From Collinsella sp. (lineage in GTDB: Bacteria > Actinomycetota > Coriobacteriia > Coriobacteriales > Coriobacteriaceae): DNA of 64,000 nucleotides. Both the position numbers and the translations under genes were made by a program. The stretch spans positions 46,608 through 110,607 of the forward strand of contig DXZR01000002.1 of the NCBI GenBank assembly GCA_019419555.1, read 5' to 3'. This document shows positions 61,164 through 64,000 of the stretch, piece after piece (position 1 is the stretch's first letter; each line of letters begins with the position of its first letter). The notes beneath the pieces are model-generated. The model did no database searches. It saw only the letters and a list, made by a program, of their open reading frames with translations, and was not told the origin of the DNA.

Positions 61164-61203
61164 GGGGAGGAATGCAGGCCCTGGTGGGCCTACATTCCTC
61201 CCC
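61164..61203 (+). promoter_or_regulatory. Stable hairpin in the valS leader
   Basis: GGGGAGGAATG (61164-61174) pairs perfectly with CATTCCTCCCC (61193-61203), with an inner AGGCC/GGCCT helix. It ends 10 nt before the GGGAGAG ribosome binding site. No T-box consensus or T-run is present. It may affect translation start or mRNA stability. Confidence 0.5.
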
Positions 61204-61223
61204 GGCGGGACAGGGAGAGATAT

Positions 61224-63920
<2,697 letters not shown>

Positions 63921-64000
63921 GTCTAACTTGGGGGCGCGTCCCGACGCTTTACTCGCTACTGCGGACAGTCCTGCGCAAGACGGACAGCACATTAAGTGCT

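Noticed and set aside
61075..61223. T-box riboswitch upstream of valS
   Set aside because: The AGGGTGG-type T-box sequence is absent and the leader hairpin has no terminator T-run.
63921..64000. Possible start of another long hairpin element at the window end
   Set aside because: Only a short AGCAC/GTGCT pairing is visible and the sequence ends; no support for a family assignment.

Overview
The window looks like chromosomal DNA of a strictly anaerobic, high-GC Coriobacteriia-type actinobacterium, most likely Collinsella or a close relative. I infer this from the GC-rich codon use, the frequent TTG and GTG starts behind GAAAGG-type ribosome binding sites, the gene families present and the tig-clpP-clpX-valS order. 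No database search was possible, so the genus is an inference.

Layout. 1-9.2 kb: end of a cysteine desulfidase-type gene, a HAD hydrolase, rpsA, the RNase P RNA, yigZ, a GCAxxG-family protein, an O-acetylhomoserine sulfhydrylase, an MFS exporter, xpt and a small GGQ release-factor homologue. 9.2-11.8 kb: lipid kinase and ClC channel on the minus strand. 11.9-17.4 kb: molybdenum block (moeA, mogA, modABC). 17.4-24.5 kb: two double-cubane (HgdB/YjiM-type) proteins, their activase, selD (itself a selenoprotein), yedF, a DUF3343 gene and a class V aminotransferase. 24.6-28.5 kb: branched-chain amino acid transporter, two tRNAs, an orphan gene between two hairpin repeats, and a PIN-domain toxin-antitoxin pair. 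28.9-44.3 kb: a formate hydrogenlyase operon with a selenocysteine formate dehydrogenase, Hyf-type membrane hydrogenase, HycH and HycI homologues and a formate channel. 44.4-51.3 kb: a lone molybdopterin oxidoreductase, then selA, selB, tRNA-Sec, mobA and a second DUF3343 gene. 51.6-57 kb: gdhA and a two-gene molybdenum hydroxylase. 57.3-63.9 kb: tRNA-Leu, tig, clpP, clpX, valS.

The genes fit one theme. ModABC, MogA, MoeA and MobA supply molybdopterin cofactor. SelD, SelA, SelB and tRNA-Sec supply selenocysteine. Both feed FdhF, which delivers formate electrons to the Hyf hydrogenase. The double-cubane pair and activase share an operon-like run with SelD, YedF, DUF3343 and a NifS-like enzyme, and may form a low-potential selenium or sulfur reduction system; that role is inference.

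The intergenic DNA is unusually rich in long hairpins. At least four families recur in the window. In several, the paired arms differ between copies while still pairing with each other, so they behave like structured RNAs or mobile palindromes rather than simple terminators.
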